Positions 11,786 to 22,451 of a stretch of 64,000 nt of DNA are shown here, piece by piece. The position numbers were made by a program, and so were the translations under genes. This stretch comes from Onthophagus taurus (lineage: Eukaryota; Arthropoda; Insecta; Coleoptera; Scarabaeidae). The stretch is from assembly GCF_036711975.1 (NCBI RefSeq), contig NC_091976.1:5208001-5272000 (forward strand), read 5' to 3'. The notes beneath the pieces were generated by a model, which searched no databases, had not been told where the DNA came from, and saw only the letters and a list, made by a program, of their open reading frames with translations. The number at the start of each line of letters is the position of its first letter. Position 1 is the first letter of the stretch.

Positions 11786-12066
11786 TTTACCATCATATTT
11801 TATTATATTAGAAAAATATGGAGAATTTCATCCCATTTAAACGTTTTATGGATAAAATAAAGTATATTCTATTTAAATAAATAAGTTAAAAAAATATCGT
11901 TTTTTGATGTCATGAAAATGTTCGTACACTGATCTTACTTCATTATGCTGATTTGCCGATTGTTAATTTTCGGTTCACTTCGTTTAACTTTGGTATATCG
12001 TAAACTTTGACTTGTTAAGACATGTTCAGTGCGACAATTGCATCACATTTACAACATTAATTTACA

Positions 12067-13104
12067 ATGAGCGCCCATAGAAAAGAAACTAGCGAAGAAT
12101 TAAGAAATTTAATTGTTAAATTCAAAAACGAAGGGAAATCGTTGAGCACAATCTCAAAACTTGTTAATAAACCACGATCTATAGTGCAATATATCACAAA
12201 AAACTTCAAAACTAATAATAATGTACTAATAATAAACCTCAGGCAGGTCGCCCTTCGAAGTTAAACTCACGAGACAAACGAAATATTATTCGTAAAGTAT
12301 TAAAAGAACCAACTTTGAGTGGTCCAATATTGGCGGCAGAGGTGTCGAAAGAAACAGAAAAGGATATCCACCCAGAATGTATTCGTCGGCGGTTACGGAA
12401 GCAAGGTTTTAATGGAAGACAAATGCGGAAAAAGCCGTTTATCCATCCAATAAACCAGAAGAAACGCTTGGAATTTGCTCAAGAACATATAGACAAACCT
12501 ACGGAACTTTGGAACACCGTATTATTTAGTGATGAATCTAAATTTAATATTTTTGGATCGGATGGACGGGGTAAAGTATGGAGAAAACCGAATACTGCCT
12601 TCAAACTCGAGCATCTCTTACCTACGGTGAAACACGGTGGTGGATCAATTATGGTTTGGGGATGCATGGCGGCGGCTGGGGTAGGGAATTTGGTTTTTAT
12701 TGATGGAATTATGAACCGTTTTTATTATCTTAACATATTGAAGGAAAATTTGCGTGCCAGCGTTGATAAACTAAATATAGGAAGGATATGGATACTTCAG
12801 CAGGATAATGATCCTAAACATTCAGCGAAGATAGTTAAGGAATGGCTGTTGTATAATGTTCCAAAGCAATTAAATTCCCCACCTCAGTCCCCTGACCTAA
12901 ATCCCATAGAAGATTTATGGGACGAAATTGAAAGAAGAGTGACAAAAAATAGGATAATGAGCAAAGCCTCCCTTAAAGAAGCGATTTTGAAAGAATGGGA
13001 GAATATTACGCCCGATGTTACTAGAAACTTAGTATCGTCGATGCAAAACCGTTTAAAAACTGTTTTAGAGCAGAAAGGTGGACCGACACGATACTATATA
13101 GTTA
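12067..13104 (+). pseudogene. Tc1-like transposase, one frameshift
   Basis: The N-terminal frame from ATG 12067 (MSAHRKETSEELRNLIVKF, a paired-like helix-turn-helix) shifts near 12240 into a frame carrying GRPSKLNSRDKRNIIRK and then the catalytic domain. Catalytic residues are visible: LFSDESKFN, WILQQDNDPKHSA and SPDLNPIEDLW, with 34 residues between the second Asp and the Glu (DD34E). The C-terminus is near GPTRY at about 13095; the frame runs on to 13265 by chance. Apart from the single frameshift the protein is full length (about 340 aa), so the copy is relatively young. Transposition is by cut and paste into TA sites. Confidence 0.92.
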
Positions 13105-13344
13105 TTTATTTAATAGGATTTTTCTTCAGTTATTTTGTTAATAATTCGTTGTACGAACACTTTCGTGTGATCAGAAAAAGTAATTTATCTTTGTTATCTT
13201 TTTTAATTCTTACTAGAAGCATATATTTTAATTTTAAATCATTATTAATCGTTGAAAATATGTAAAATGTTTCATAACAGTTATAAATAATTATTTTGTT
13301 CATAAATACGAATTTCTAGCCTGTACGAAGACTTTCATGACTAA

Positions 13345-13477
13345 GGGCCGGTTGTACCAACTCCCGATAAATTTACCCGATAGATAAATTGGCGCACTTA
13401 GAAAATGAGAGCGCTTAAAATCGCTGTATCCATGGTAATTATCCGTTAGATTTATCGGGAGGTGGTACAACCGGCCC
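13345..13477. mobile_element. Harbinger-type MITE, 133 bp
   Basis: Perfect or near-perfect TIRs GGGCCGGTTGTACCA and complement, with the TIR continuing as CTCCCGATAAAT. Flanked on each side by TAA (13342-13344 and 13478-13480), the 3-bp target duplication typical of PIF/Harbinger. Inserted in the TAA of the Tc1 right TIR. Confidence 0.88.
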
Positions 13478-13480
13478 TAA

Positions 13481-14429
13481 GGGCCGGTTTATCAATATCT
13501 AGTTAAGACGATTTGTCTGTTAATTAAAATTGTAGCTGACAGATAACGTCGACGAATCGTTTATCCACCCGTAGTTTAGGGTAATCTTATAGATAAATAT
13601 GACAGTTGGATACCCACCAGATTGAAGTACTGGTTAAGGGTTTACCTATTAGATATTGTCAAAAAAATGTGAGCACAAGTTTGGTTGCTTGGTGAAAGGA
13701 AATGACAATAAAATCAAAATATAACGTCAAAAATAAATTAAGCTTATAATTGTGGCGATGGATAAGCAAGAGAAAGAAAAGATCATCAAATTTTAGTACA
13801 GCAGAAAAGAACTTGCTGATGGATTTGGCAAACGAATATAAAAATGTTATAGAAAATAAATAATAATCTAGTAATTAAAAAAAAAAAAATAATATAATCT
13901 ATAATCTAATATAGTATAATCTCGTCTTAATTTTAACCAAGATTGACAAAACTGTGTCCTTTTTTAACCGAAATTTAACAAAAAAACGTGTTTGTCCAAC
14001 TTCTCAAAGTGGTTTTGACTTTTGTCTTTCTTTTATAATATATGGTCGTCGTTTATAATTTAAGAATTGGTCAATATCCTCATCTTTATCGCTGTCTAAT
14101 AAATATTCATGTAGGAATTCCATTATAAAAGAGGTTTTCGAAAACAAAGCTCAATACCGAAAGCACACGAGAATGATAACCTCCAAAACATGATCAGCTG
14201 TTTATATCAACTTCACAAACTAAAGTCAATTATTCAAATTTCACCAATTATGTTTCATTTCCGTTTCTAATGTTAACACTCAGGGGTACCATCTATGTTC
14301 TATCTCGTAGGTTGCTGCCTGTCGGGTAGAAAGTTGCTGGATAAACGGTTCACTGAGGTTATCTGTTAGGCAAGTTTATCCATGAGTTGCGTATCTAACA
14401 GATTTAACTCGACATTGATAAACCGACCC
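13481..14429. mobile_element. Deleted PIF/Harbinger element with remnants of both genes
   Basis: TIRs GGGCCGGTTTATCAAT (left) and the complement of GGGTCGGTTTATCAAT (right) with TAA at 13478-13480 and 14430-14432. Near the left end the plus strand encodes MDKQEKEK and, one base out of frame, RSSNFSTAEKNLLMDL, a Myb/SANT-like DNA-binding start. Near the right end the minus strand (about 14120 down to 14000) encodes MEFLHEYLLDSDKDEDIDQ and YKRRPYIIKERQ, the usual N-terminus of a Harbinger transposase. The two genes converge and the middle, with the catalytic domain, is gone. This is a non-autonomous derivative of a two-gene Harbinger element. Confidence 0.82.
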
Positions 14430-14628
14430 TAAGTGTAACAACGAACAAGATAAAAATATTTTGTAATAAAATAAATTAGATATGTTCTGATCAACCATGT
14501 AACAATTGAGGAGGGTTTTATAGGTTTTAAATATTAGTTTACCACAATTGTTGGATTGATTGTATAACTGAATGACGTTTATGTTATTAAATGTCATTAG
14601 ACATGACATTTAGGCTAGTTACTACCAT

Positions 14629-14743
14629 CTTCCGGTTAAGCTATCTAAGGGATTATTACCACGGTTACGGCTATTTTACGCGCTCTGATTGGCTAGTAGA
14701 TGGGTTTGTCTATAAGATAAATTTAACTAAAAGATGGTAGTAA
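14629..14743. mobile_element. Short MITE, TTACTACCATCTT termini, copy 1
   Basis: Inverted ends TTACTACCATCTT and AAGATGGTAGTAA bound 115 bp. A second, nearly identical copy starts 40 bp downstream. The spacer between them (AATGGACCTTAGGTCCATT, then CGAGCCTTAGGCTCG) consists of two palindromes with central TTA/TAA, suggesting target-site structure. Confidence 0.8.
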
Positions 14744-14783
14744 TGGACCTTAGGTCCATTAGGAGTAACGAGCCTTAGGCTCG

Positions 14784-14908
14784 TTACTACCATCTTCTGG
14801 TTAAGCTATCTAAGGGATTATTACCACGGTTACTGCTATTTTATGCGCTCTGATTGGCTAGTAGATGGGTTTATCTATAAGATAAATTTATCTAAAAGAT
14901 GGTAGTAA
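14784..14908. mobile_element. Short MITE, TTACTACCATCTT termini, copy 2
   Basis: Same orientation and same inverted ends as the copy at 14629, with a few substitutions and small length differences. Together they form a tandem pair in the Pop2 intron. Confidence 0.8.
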
Positions 14909-15347
14909 TGGACCTTAATAACATAATAAATGTACTGTTAAGTTGTAAGTGGTTTGTTCCCAATAAAAATATACGTTGTGCTTTGTGAAAGACAATCAAG
15001 TTCTTTATAGAAAAAACTCTTTTCAACCACACTCTGCTATCAAGAATACTAATCTTAAAGAACATGTGAAGAATCAATCACCAAATGTACAACTAGCAGT
15101 AATATTATAAAGTTTTAAATGAAATCATGAAGATATTAGTTCAATTTTAGATTTCTATAAAGGTGTATTTCATGTATTTAACTTTATTAAGGGTAAAACA
15201 TCATAAATTAAGCATAATTTTTAAAATCAATTGAGCTTTAACTACATAAATAAAGCTTTAAATATATTTACATGTAAATTCTTAAAATTTATTAACAATT
15301 ATTTATTTTAAATATTTAAAGTTATTTGAATAATATCAATAAAATAA

Positions 15348-15645
15348 GTAAAATCAAGTTTAAGGTTATGTTGAGCTGTCAAAATAACAGCTCTAAAAGA
15401 ATGGAAATAAATTTCAATAGAATTTAGGTAGAAATAATAAACATGATATTTAAAGTTGGTTTAAAATAAAATAAATAAAATTAAGTTTAAGATATTTAAA
15501 GTTGGTTTAAAATAAAATAAGTAAAATCAAGTTTAAGGTTATGTTGAGCTGTCAAAATGACAGCTCTAAAAGAATGGAAACAAATTTGAATAGAATTTAG
15601 GTAGAAATGATGAACTTGATATTTATAATTGGTTTAAATGAAAAC
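15348..15645. repeat. 173-bp direct duplication next to Pop2 exon 1
   Basis: GTAAAATCAAGTTTAAGGTT occurs at 15348 and again at 15521, and the following 120 bases (including a TGTCAAAATAACAGCTC or TGACAGCTC hairpin) are repeated with few changes. The second copy ends at the exon 1 splice donor, so the donor-proximal intron has been duplicated. Confidence 0.8.
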
Positions 15646-15649
15646 TAAC

Positions 15650-16007
15650 CTGTCTAATGGTACGAAATTCATCTTCCAAATTATGAGCCCAAACGTCCCT
15701 GATGCCACACTCTTCATTATTGGGATGTTGCGAACTGCCTATTGTGGCGGCGGGCATCTCGCTCTTATCGCTGGTCAGTTGGGTCCACGGGTTTTGTACC
15801 CAGATAACATTCGTATGAGAAGGGGCCGGTGGCTCTGCAATGGTATTGGTAGTGGTGGTCCCGTAAATGACTCTACCCGATGATGAAGCGCTCCGAGTAT
15901 GGTAACAATGATGGTGATGGTGGTCGTCCTCCTTAATATTGACGGCGTTCAGCTGCACCTCGATGTCATTCTCATCGATTAATCTCATTGATGTAATTTT
16001 GCAATGT
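15650..16007 (-). CDS. Pop2: Pop2/CNOT7 deadenylase, first coding exon
   Basis: Pop2 (CAF1, CNOT7) is the DEDD-family 3'-5' exoribonuclease of the cytoplasmic CCR4-NOT complex and shortens mRNA poly(A) tails. This exon starts at an acceptor (TTTACAG before 16007), has 19 bases of 5' UTR, then ATG at 15988 and 113 codons to the donor GTTAGT at 15649. The last part, DVWAHNLEDEFRTIRQ, is the conserved start of the nuclease domain. The preceding 95 or so residues (with HHHHH, Ser and Thr runs) are an N-terminal extension longer than that of vertebrate CNOT7. An internal MPAAT could be an alternative start. Exons 2-4 at 5.0-5.8 kb continue it in frame; together about 328 residues are visible and all four catalytic acids are present. 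Confidence 0.95.
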
Positions 16008-16506
16008 CTGTAAAGAAAGAACGAAAAAAAAAGTAAGGTTAGTTTTTTGATGTTTGATGATTAAATGTGTTTGTGTGAGTTTTGTTTGAAAAAAAGTTTG
16101 ATGGGGAATTGAATTGAGTTAATAAAATGTATGAGGATTGTGTTAAAGACGGGTAAATCAGAAAAATTAACCTCTCTACGTCGTCACACCACATCAGAGA
16201 CAGATCAGAGACGGATTATTTATACGTCAAGAAACAACAAATGAAACGGATCCCTTTTTTTTGCCATTTACCGCTACGTACCCATTTCGTCTATCCCCCG
16301 TTTTTAGTGCAGCTGTTTGGGCCCCCGAAACGTGTTTACGATGAAAAAAATGCGATAACCCTTTGTGTGATTGCGAGACTCCACTGACATAAATTTTTAC
16401 CGAAACCCGAGATACGAACCGAAAACGCGGGCCTCACTTTCAATTAAACCGCAATATAAAGAAAAAAAACGCGCACACCCGCAACAAACTAATACGTTAT
16501 ACTCAC

Positions 16507-16640
16507 TATTTAACACCTTTAATTAATTAAAAAACTATCCGGAAATCATGCAAACTCCTTTTAATTTCTGATATTTCCATACGTTGTCATTTGACGCCAT
16601 CTTTTTCTCGGCGTCCAAACGCAGTCTATCTTCAAATCTA
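16507..16640 (-). promoter_or_regulatory. Pop2: Probable Pop2 5' noncoding exon and promoter
   Basis: The acceptor upstream of the Pop2 ATG requires an upstream noncoding exon. A strong minus-strand donor, ATA followed by GTGAGTATAA, lies at 16506. Just upstream on the minus strand is AAAAAGATGGCGTCAAATG, whose AAGATGGC core resembles a YY1/Pho site; a second GATGGCGC lies at about 16790. The transcription start is not defined by sequence. 16020-16506 would then be the first intron. 16640-17326 shows no other feature. Confidence 0.5.
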
Positions 16641-17330
16641 ACCTTAATAAACAAAAAATTCCCTACATTTTTTTGCGTTATTAAACTAAATTGTTATATT
16701 TTTCATACTCATTAAAACAATTAAAAGAAATATATCGTTTTCAATTTTAAGCATTTTTAAAAGTACTTAAATAAATCGATTTAGTACAAAGCGCCATCTT
16801 TTATTTGATAGGAACACCACGTCACTCAAATCAAACTGTAATATCCTACATTAAAAGCGGGAAATTCAAATTTGATTCTGACACATGATAAAATCAATTT
16901 AATATTTTCGTGTACATAAATTACTCGCGTTAATGTAAAAAACGTAAATTAAGTTAGCTTAATTAAAAGGGGGAAAAGAGAAAAGGTTAATTGTGAAAAA
17001 TTGAAAGGTTAATTACCCTTACTACAGTTGTGAATACAAATTGTAATTAAGCTATCATTTTCCTTTACTGAAGCATTTTATTAGATGTTCTCGTTTGGTT
17101 TTATGAAGTAATAAAAAAAAGTTTAATAAAAACATAAACATTTTTTTATTATGATTTTTTAAATCCATTTATGCATGTTATATTGCAATAAATTTTAAAA
17201 ATTTATATTTAAAAATCGTATCTCAATAATGAATTTAATTATGATGCTGACGTTTAAAAACATTTTCAGGGAAATTTAATAATGATTTAATCCATTTTAA
17301 AATAAACTTTTATGTATCAAATTGTATTAA

Positions 17331-19534
17331 CCCTTTGTGTCCCAAGAAGTCAAAAATTTTAAAACTGTGTGACAGAATTAAAACGGTATCAAAAAACACT
17401 CAGTAAAGGCCTTTGAAATCAATTTTAGCAAAATATGCAATCTCCCCATTCCAGAGGGATAATGGTACTTGAGAGTACCACAAGCATTGCACTTCCTCTT
17501 TCTTTTGTGTATATTGTGTTAATTTGAATATTTATTTATCAGACCTGTAGCTACAGAACGACGAAAATCTGATAGAATATTGAGAAAAAATATATTGAGC
17601 AAAAACTAACATTTTCGCATAATCTAAGTGTCAAAAAAGATGCTAATTCAAAAATGCCTGGAAGCCGTGTTTATTCAAATTAAGAAATTAAACTTATTTT
17701 AAATTGAAGCTTAAAGCTTTCTGTTTAAATCGATATATAATAATCGTTGAGTTGAATTGGAAAAATATTCAGAAAAAAAATTTTGAAACAAACCCTACAT
17801 TTTCGTATAACCTAAAAGTGTCAAAAAAGATGCTAATTTAAAAATTCCTGGAAGCCGAATTTATTGAAATTAAGGAATGAGACTTGTTCTAAATTAAAGC
17901 TCAAAGCTTTCTCTTTAAAATGATGTATAATAATTGTTGGGTTGGATTGGAAAAATATTGAGAAAAAAATGTTGAAACAAAACTTACATTTTCCTATAAA
18001 CTAAAAGTGTCAAAAAAGATGCTAATTTAAAAATTCCTGAAAGCCGTATTTATTGAAAATAAGGAATGAGACTTGTTCTAAATTAAAGCTCAAAGCTTTC
18101 TCTTTAAAATGATGTATAATAATTGTTGGGTTCGATTGGAAAAGAATTGAGAAAAAAAATGTTGAAACAAAACTTACATTTTCGTACAACCTAAAAGTGT
18201 CAAAAAAGATGCTAATTTAAAAATTCCTGGAAGCCGTATTTATTGAAATTAAGGAATGAGACTTGTTCTAAATTAAAGCTCAAAGCTTTCTCTTTAAAAT
18301 GATGTATAATAATTGTTGGATTGGATTGGAAAAATATTGAGAAAAAAATGTTGAAACAAAACTTACATTTTCCTATAAACTAAAAGTGTCAAAAAAGATG
18401 CTAATTTAAAAATTCCTGAAAGCCGTATTTATTGAAATTAAGGAATGAGACTTGTTCTAAATTAAAGCTCAAAGCTTTCTCTTTAAAATGATGTATAATA
18501 ATTGTTGGGTTGGATTGGAAAAATATTGAGAAAAGAAATTTTGAAACAAACCTTACGTTTTCGTATAACCTAAAAGTGTCAAAAAATATGCTAATTTAAA
18601 AACTCCTGGAAGTCGTATTTATTGAAAATAAGGAATGAGACTTGTTCTAAATTAAAGCTCAAAGCTTTCTCTTTAAAATAATATATAATAATTGTTGGGT
18701 TGGATTGGAAAAATATTGAGAAAAGAAATTTTGAAACCAAACTTACATTTTCCTATAACCTAAAAGTGTCAAAAAAGATGCTAATTTAAAAATTCCTGGA
18801 AGCCGTATTTATTGAAATTAAGGAATGAGACTTGTTCTAAATTAAAGCTCAAAGCTTTCTCTTTAAAATGATGTATAACAATTGTTGGGTTGGATTGGAA
18901 AAATATTGAGAAAAAAAATGTTGAAACAAACCTTACGTTTTCGTATAACCTAAAAGTGTCAAAAAATATGCTAGTTTAAAAATTCCTGGAAGCCGTATTT
19001 ATTGAAATTAAGGAATGAGACTTGTTCTAAATTAAAGCTCAAAGGTTTCTCTTCAAAATGATGTATAATAATTGTTGGGTTGGATCGTAAAAATATTAAG
19101 AAAAAAAATGTTGAAACAAAACTTGCATTTTCGTACAACCTAAAAGTGTCAAAAAAGATGCTAATTTAAAAAATTCCTGGAAGTTGTATTTATTGAAATT
19201 AAGGAATGAGACTTATTTTAAATTAAAGCTCAATGCTTTCTTTTTAAAATGATCTGTAATAATCACACCTAATAACCATTTATCAAGGAGATATCTTTTT
19301 GAAGAACAAAATTCAAAAACCCCACTTTTCACTAAACTTCTAACCTCATATCTGGACGAATAAGTTAAAATATACCTAAAAACCCTACAGTGCAGATTAC
19401 GTCATTTTTTATACAGATTCTTTCTTGTATAGCAAAAAGTACCGACTGCTCTAAATGAACCGAATAGATGACTAAAGTTTAAAATGAGTGTTTAAAACTA
19501 CCGATACTTTAAAGTAGCGTCGGGACACAAAGGG
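17331..19534. mobile_element. piggyBac-like non-autonomous element, TTAA flanked
   Basis: Perfect 13-bp TIRs, CCCTTTGTGTCCC at 17331 and GGGACACAAAGGG at 19522, each flanked by TTAA (17327-17330 and 19535-19538). TTAA duplication and CCC-starting TIRs are characteristic of piggyBac. No transposase frame is present. Most of the 2.2-kb interior is a 190-bp tandem satellite. The element sits about 0.7 kb upstream of the likely Pop2 promoter. Confidence 0.9.
17560..19265. repeat. 190-bp tandem satellite, about nine copies
   Basis: TCAAAAAAGATGCTAAT (or a one-base variant) recurs at 17631, 17821, 18010, 18200, 18389, 18579, 18769, 18959 and 19149, a period of 189 or 190 bp. Units contain AAAGCTTTCT and ATAATTGTTGGGTTGGAT blocks. 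Inner units are very similar; the first and last are more diverged, as expected from unequal exchange. Wholly inside the piggyBac-like element. Confidence 0.97.
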
Positions 19535-19599
19535 TTAAACTACCAACGATAACATAACATTAACAGCTAAACAATATCGGTGACAGAAAGAGCTTAACA

Positions 19600-20215
19600 C
19601 ATTTCTAATTTAACACTCTTGTCATCATCATGTGGAGCGAACCCAACCTCCCTTGGTGCAGAAACAATGAAGTCCATGTTTGACATTAATCCGAACAAAG
19701 TAGAAGGAACTTTCACTCGTAGAAGGAAGCTACAATTCAGAACCCTCTTCATTGAAGACAGAGCTATTAACCTCAAAACACAAGAATACCTAGGGGTAAT
19801 ACTGGATAGTAAATTAAAGTGGAACTCCTACATAATCAAGGTGAGGAAAAAGGTCATTATGGCTAACTAGATCTGCCACAGGCTTCTTGGAAGGAACTGG
19901 GGTCTTAAACCACAAATGGCCTACTGGGCTTATGTGGCAATAATTAGATCCATGGTCGCCTGTGACTCATTAGTTTGGTGGCCAAAAACAAACTCGACCC
20001 ATGTCTAAACCACTTGATTGAAATTAAAACCCATCGTATATCGACAGAATATAATTTCGACGAGCCATATAAGGTCATATTTAGAAGCAAGGATGATTGG
20101 ACGAAGGGTGAGCCTCAACTCAAAAGAGGAGCCCTTGCTTGGTACACCAATACTTCAAAGACAGTTGGAACCGGAGTAAGTATGGGCATTAGTGTACCGT
20201 TGACTGCTTAAGGGA
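19600..20215 (+). pseudogene. LINE RT C-terminus and RNase H fragment
   Basis: Plus-strand frames read TFTRRRKLQFRTLFIE, then QEYLGVILDSKLKWNSYI, LLGRNWGLKPQMAYWAYV and ACDSLVWWPKT, the thumb region of an R1/I-group type LINE reverse transcriptase. After a frameshift 19975-20211 gives ALAWYTNTSKTVGTGVSMG, the start of a ribonuclease H domain (first Asp of the family's YTDGS is replaced by Asn). Truncated on both sides, with stops. Confidence 0.75.
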
Positions 20216-20660
20216 GGTTCGTTCTGTAATCGGTAACTTATATGAAAGGGTTTTCGATCTCGAAATGTACTCCCGGCGGAATTGCCTGCTAATTCATGGA
20301 ATTTCGGAGGATGTAAAAGAAAATAGATTAAAGACGTCAATATTGGGGCTGATATGCTGTACCGCAGTCACCGCCTTGTGGCTCTAAGGCGATAAGATGC
20401 ATCTGGCTCTGGTTCGTCGCCACATCCTCGTTCCATCATAGTCAAATTTGTCACCTATAACCTACGCAATCTAATTTGGAACAATAAGAAACAATTGAAG
20501 AGAAAGCGATACTGTATATCTGAGTCTTCGCCTCTATTTGAAAGCTAAAGCTGTCGTCGGTCCTCGCAACGCTTGGATGTCTGATGGACGTCCATTTGTC
20601 GGCCTATCAAAGGATAAACAGAAGATTATCCGGAGAATGTCCGATCTTGATGCATTCACG
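20216..20660 (+). pseudogene. LINE ORF1-type fragment
   Basis: The plus strand reads NLYERVFDLEMYSRRNCLLI and HGISEDVKENR, later PIT and YAI, and NAWMSDG near 20570. The NYSRRNCL(L/V)IHG wording is that of the ORF1-encoded RNA-binding protein of many arthropod LINEs. Frameshifts are frequent. It follows RNase H sequence of another LINE, so this junction is between two truncated insertions. Confidence 0.6.
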
Positions 20661-20924
20661 TAGGATTTGTACCCGAGCCACCAGGTCGGAATAACTATTG
20701 GTTATTTTGTTTTGTTTTTTTTTGTCTTGCTTTTCTCTTTTTATTTAAACTCGTTTGCCCCATTATGTACGATATATCTTTTTAGAAGTGGTTGACCTGC
20801 TCCGTTCTGTCACTGTATCGTCTGTCACTGGCTGGTTTTTGAATGACTCAATCCGTAATTGCGTTGCGTCACTGAAGTGAAGAGTAAATTGAAATTTATT
20901 CTTTTTCCACTGTTATTATACGAT

Positions 20925-21795
20925 CTTACCAGTTATATAATGATGGACCTAACTAAAGCATTTGACAGTGTCCACCATAACATCTTATTGAAGAAGTTAG
21001 AAGCTATAGAGATACGAGGACTTGCGCTGGACTGGTTCAGATCTTACTTGTTAGAAAGAGAACAGCGGGTGGTCTCGTATGATCAAACTGGTGCTGAAGT
21101 TACTTCAAACTGGACACATTAGTTTTTGACAAACATATAACATAGAACATATTTCGGGACAATTGTGCACGACCATTTATCTCGTAAGAAATCTATTTAG
21201 TAAAATCAGTACAAAACTGATGTTGCTGATTTATTTTTCTTTATTTCACTCTGTTGCATCGTATGCTATAATATCATGGGGTCATTCTTACCACATGCAT
21301 AGAATCTTTAAATTGCAACGACGGGCTATACGTATTGTCATGTGATTGCAGTATAGAGATGATGTGAGGGATTTTTTTGTAAGTCACAATATAATGACAG
21401 TTCCATGTCCATATATATATATAGAACTTTAATATATTTAAAAGGTAATCTCTTTAGATACCAAACACTTTAGAGTGTGCATAATCACGCCGTACGATCG
21501 CACCAAAATATCAGAACCCTTCTTACAAGAGTGAATAGAGGTCGAAATGCTGTTAACCATTTTAGGCCGTCACTTTATAATAAATTGCCACAAGATGTAA
21601 AGGATCTTCCAGTGAAACATTTTAACACTAGAATAAAAGACTACTTGCTTAAACGTGCCTTTTATTCCGTAGAAGACTTTGACTTTACATAACTAATTAA
21701 GATTTGTTTAACTTGTGCAAAGACAATGTATTTTAATTTTATTATTTTATTTTATGTATTTTATGTGACTTGTGTAATGAATGTAATGTTTGTGA
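20925..21795 (+). pseudogene. LINE RT fragment with 3' end
   Basis: 20940-21120 reads MMDLTKAFDSVHHNILLKKL and LALDWFRSYLLEREQRVV (palm core and following helix). After a deletion 21180-21345 gives LFHSVASYAIISWGHSYH and IFKLQRRAIRIVM, and 21477-21692 gives the C-terminal FRPSLYNKLPQDVKDLP. A 3' UTR with CAATAAATC follows at about 21800. The palm segment with the catalytic FADD is missing here but appears in the next insertion. Related to jockey/CR1-type LINEs. Confidence 0.78.
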
Positions 21796-21814
21796 CACCA
21801 ATAAATCTAAATCT

Positions 21815-22235
21815 GAAAGGTTCTGCGAGGCGTCCCACAAGAATCAATATTGGGACCTTTCCTTTTTATCCTCTATATATCAATGATCTTCCAGATGTGA
21901 TAGAAGATCTACTAATCCTTTTTGCTGATGACTCCACTGCAGTATTAACTACAAAAACTGAGGAATAAATGTCAGAATTGGTTCAGCTCAATCTAGGTAA
22001 ACTGCAAACTTGGTTTTCAAATAACAACTTACAAAAAACAGACGTTATAACAATAGGAACTCCTAAAAAAACGAATTAGATCTAATATTCAATGGTACAA
22101 AACTTATCTGCAAGGAAGAGGTTGTGTTTCAGGGGGTTAAGATTAATCATCAGCTTTCATGGAAGTTGGAACAGTTAAAATATGACATCAATAAATTAGT
22201 ATGGATTCAAGAAAACAACATGTCTCTTATTTTCT
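21815..22235 (+). pseudogene. Second LINE RT fragment, adjoining U2
   Basis: Reads GTFPFYPLYINDLPDVIEDL then LILFADDSTAVLTTKTEE (catalytic FADD intact), LGKLQTWFSNNNLQ, and after frameshifts GVKINHQLSWKLEQLKYDIN. It is the same kind of LINE as the preceding fragment but supplies the part missing there. Its last 90 bases (GTTGGAACAG..., ending near 22260) are the sequence that also flanks the 3' ends of the other U2 copies. Confidence 0.78.
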
Positions 22236-22265
22236 GAGTAACCATTTATGTTTGTATTGTCATAA

Positions 22266-22451
22266 TGTGGGCCGATCCTTGCGGTACTGCAATACAAGGC
22301 CAACCCGTGACAGAAGCGGAGCAAGCCCCTACATTCCGTCTATTTCCAAAAATCAGTTTAATATACTGGCCCCGCATGCGGGGCGTATCAGATATTAAGC
22401 TGATAAGAACAGATACTACACTTTGATCTTAGCCATAGGCCGAGAAGCGAT
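22266..22451 (-). ncRNA. U2 snRNA copy 1
   Basis: U2 spliceosomal RNA, which pairs with the intron branch point. The 5' end ATCGCTTCTCGG, the branch-site recognition element GTGTAGTATCTG, the stem-loop II region, an Sm-like ATTTTTGG and the 3' stem-loops (GGTTGGCC, TATTGCAGTACCGCAAGG) are all present; 186 nt, the normal size. Substitutions near stem III (GGAATGTAGG, CTCCGC) separate it from the other copies. About 100 bp upstream (22452-22560) match the flanks of the other copies and include the likely proximal sequence element. Whether it is expressed is unknown. Confidence 0.9.

Larger units (their letters stand above)
11532..14435 (+). mobile_element. Tc1-like transposon (DD34E) with two nested elements
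   Basis: The left TIR (CACTTAGTCACAAAAGTCTT from 11532, preceded by TA) matches the right TIR, of which 13320-13344 is one part and the final GTG (14433-14435, followed by TA) the other. The right TIR has been split by two Harbinger-type elements, each flanked by TAA. Removing them restores a TIR matching the left one. The element without inserts is about 1.8 kb, the usual Tc1 size. It encodes one transposase (12067-13104) broken by a frameshift. Confidence 0.9.

Noticed and set aside
15638-15883. Plus-strand frame of 81 codons
   Set aside because: It is antisense to Pop2 exon 1, which has conserved protein sequence and splice sites.
17560-19265. Regular repeats considered as a CRISPR array
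   Set aside because: Units are 190 bp with no unique spacers; this is a eukaryotic satellite.
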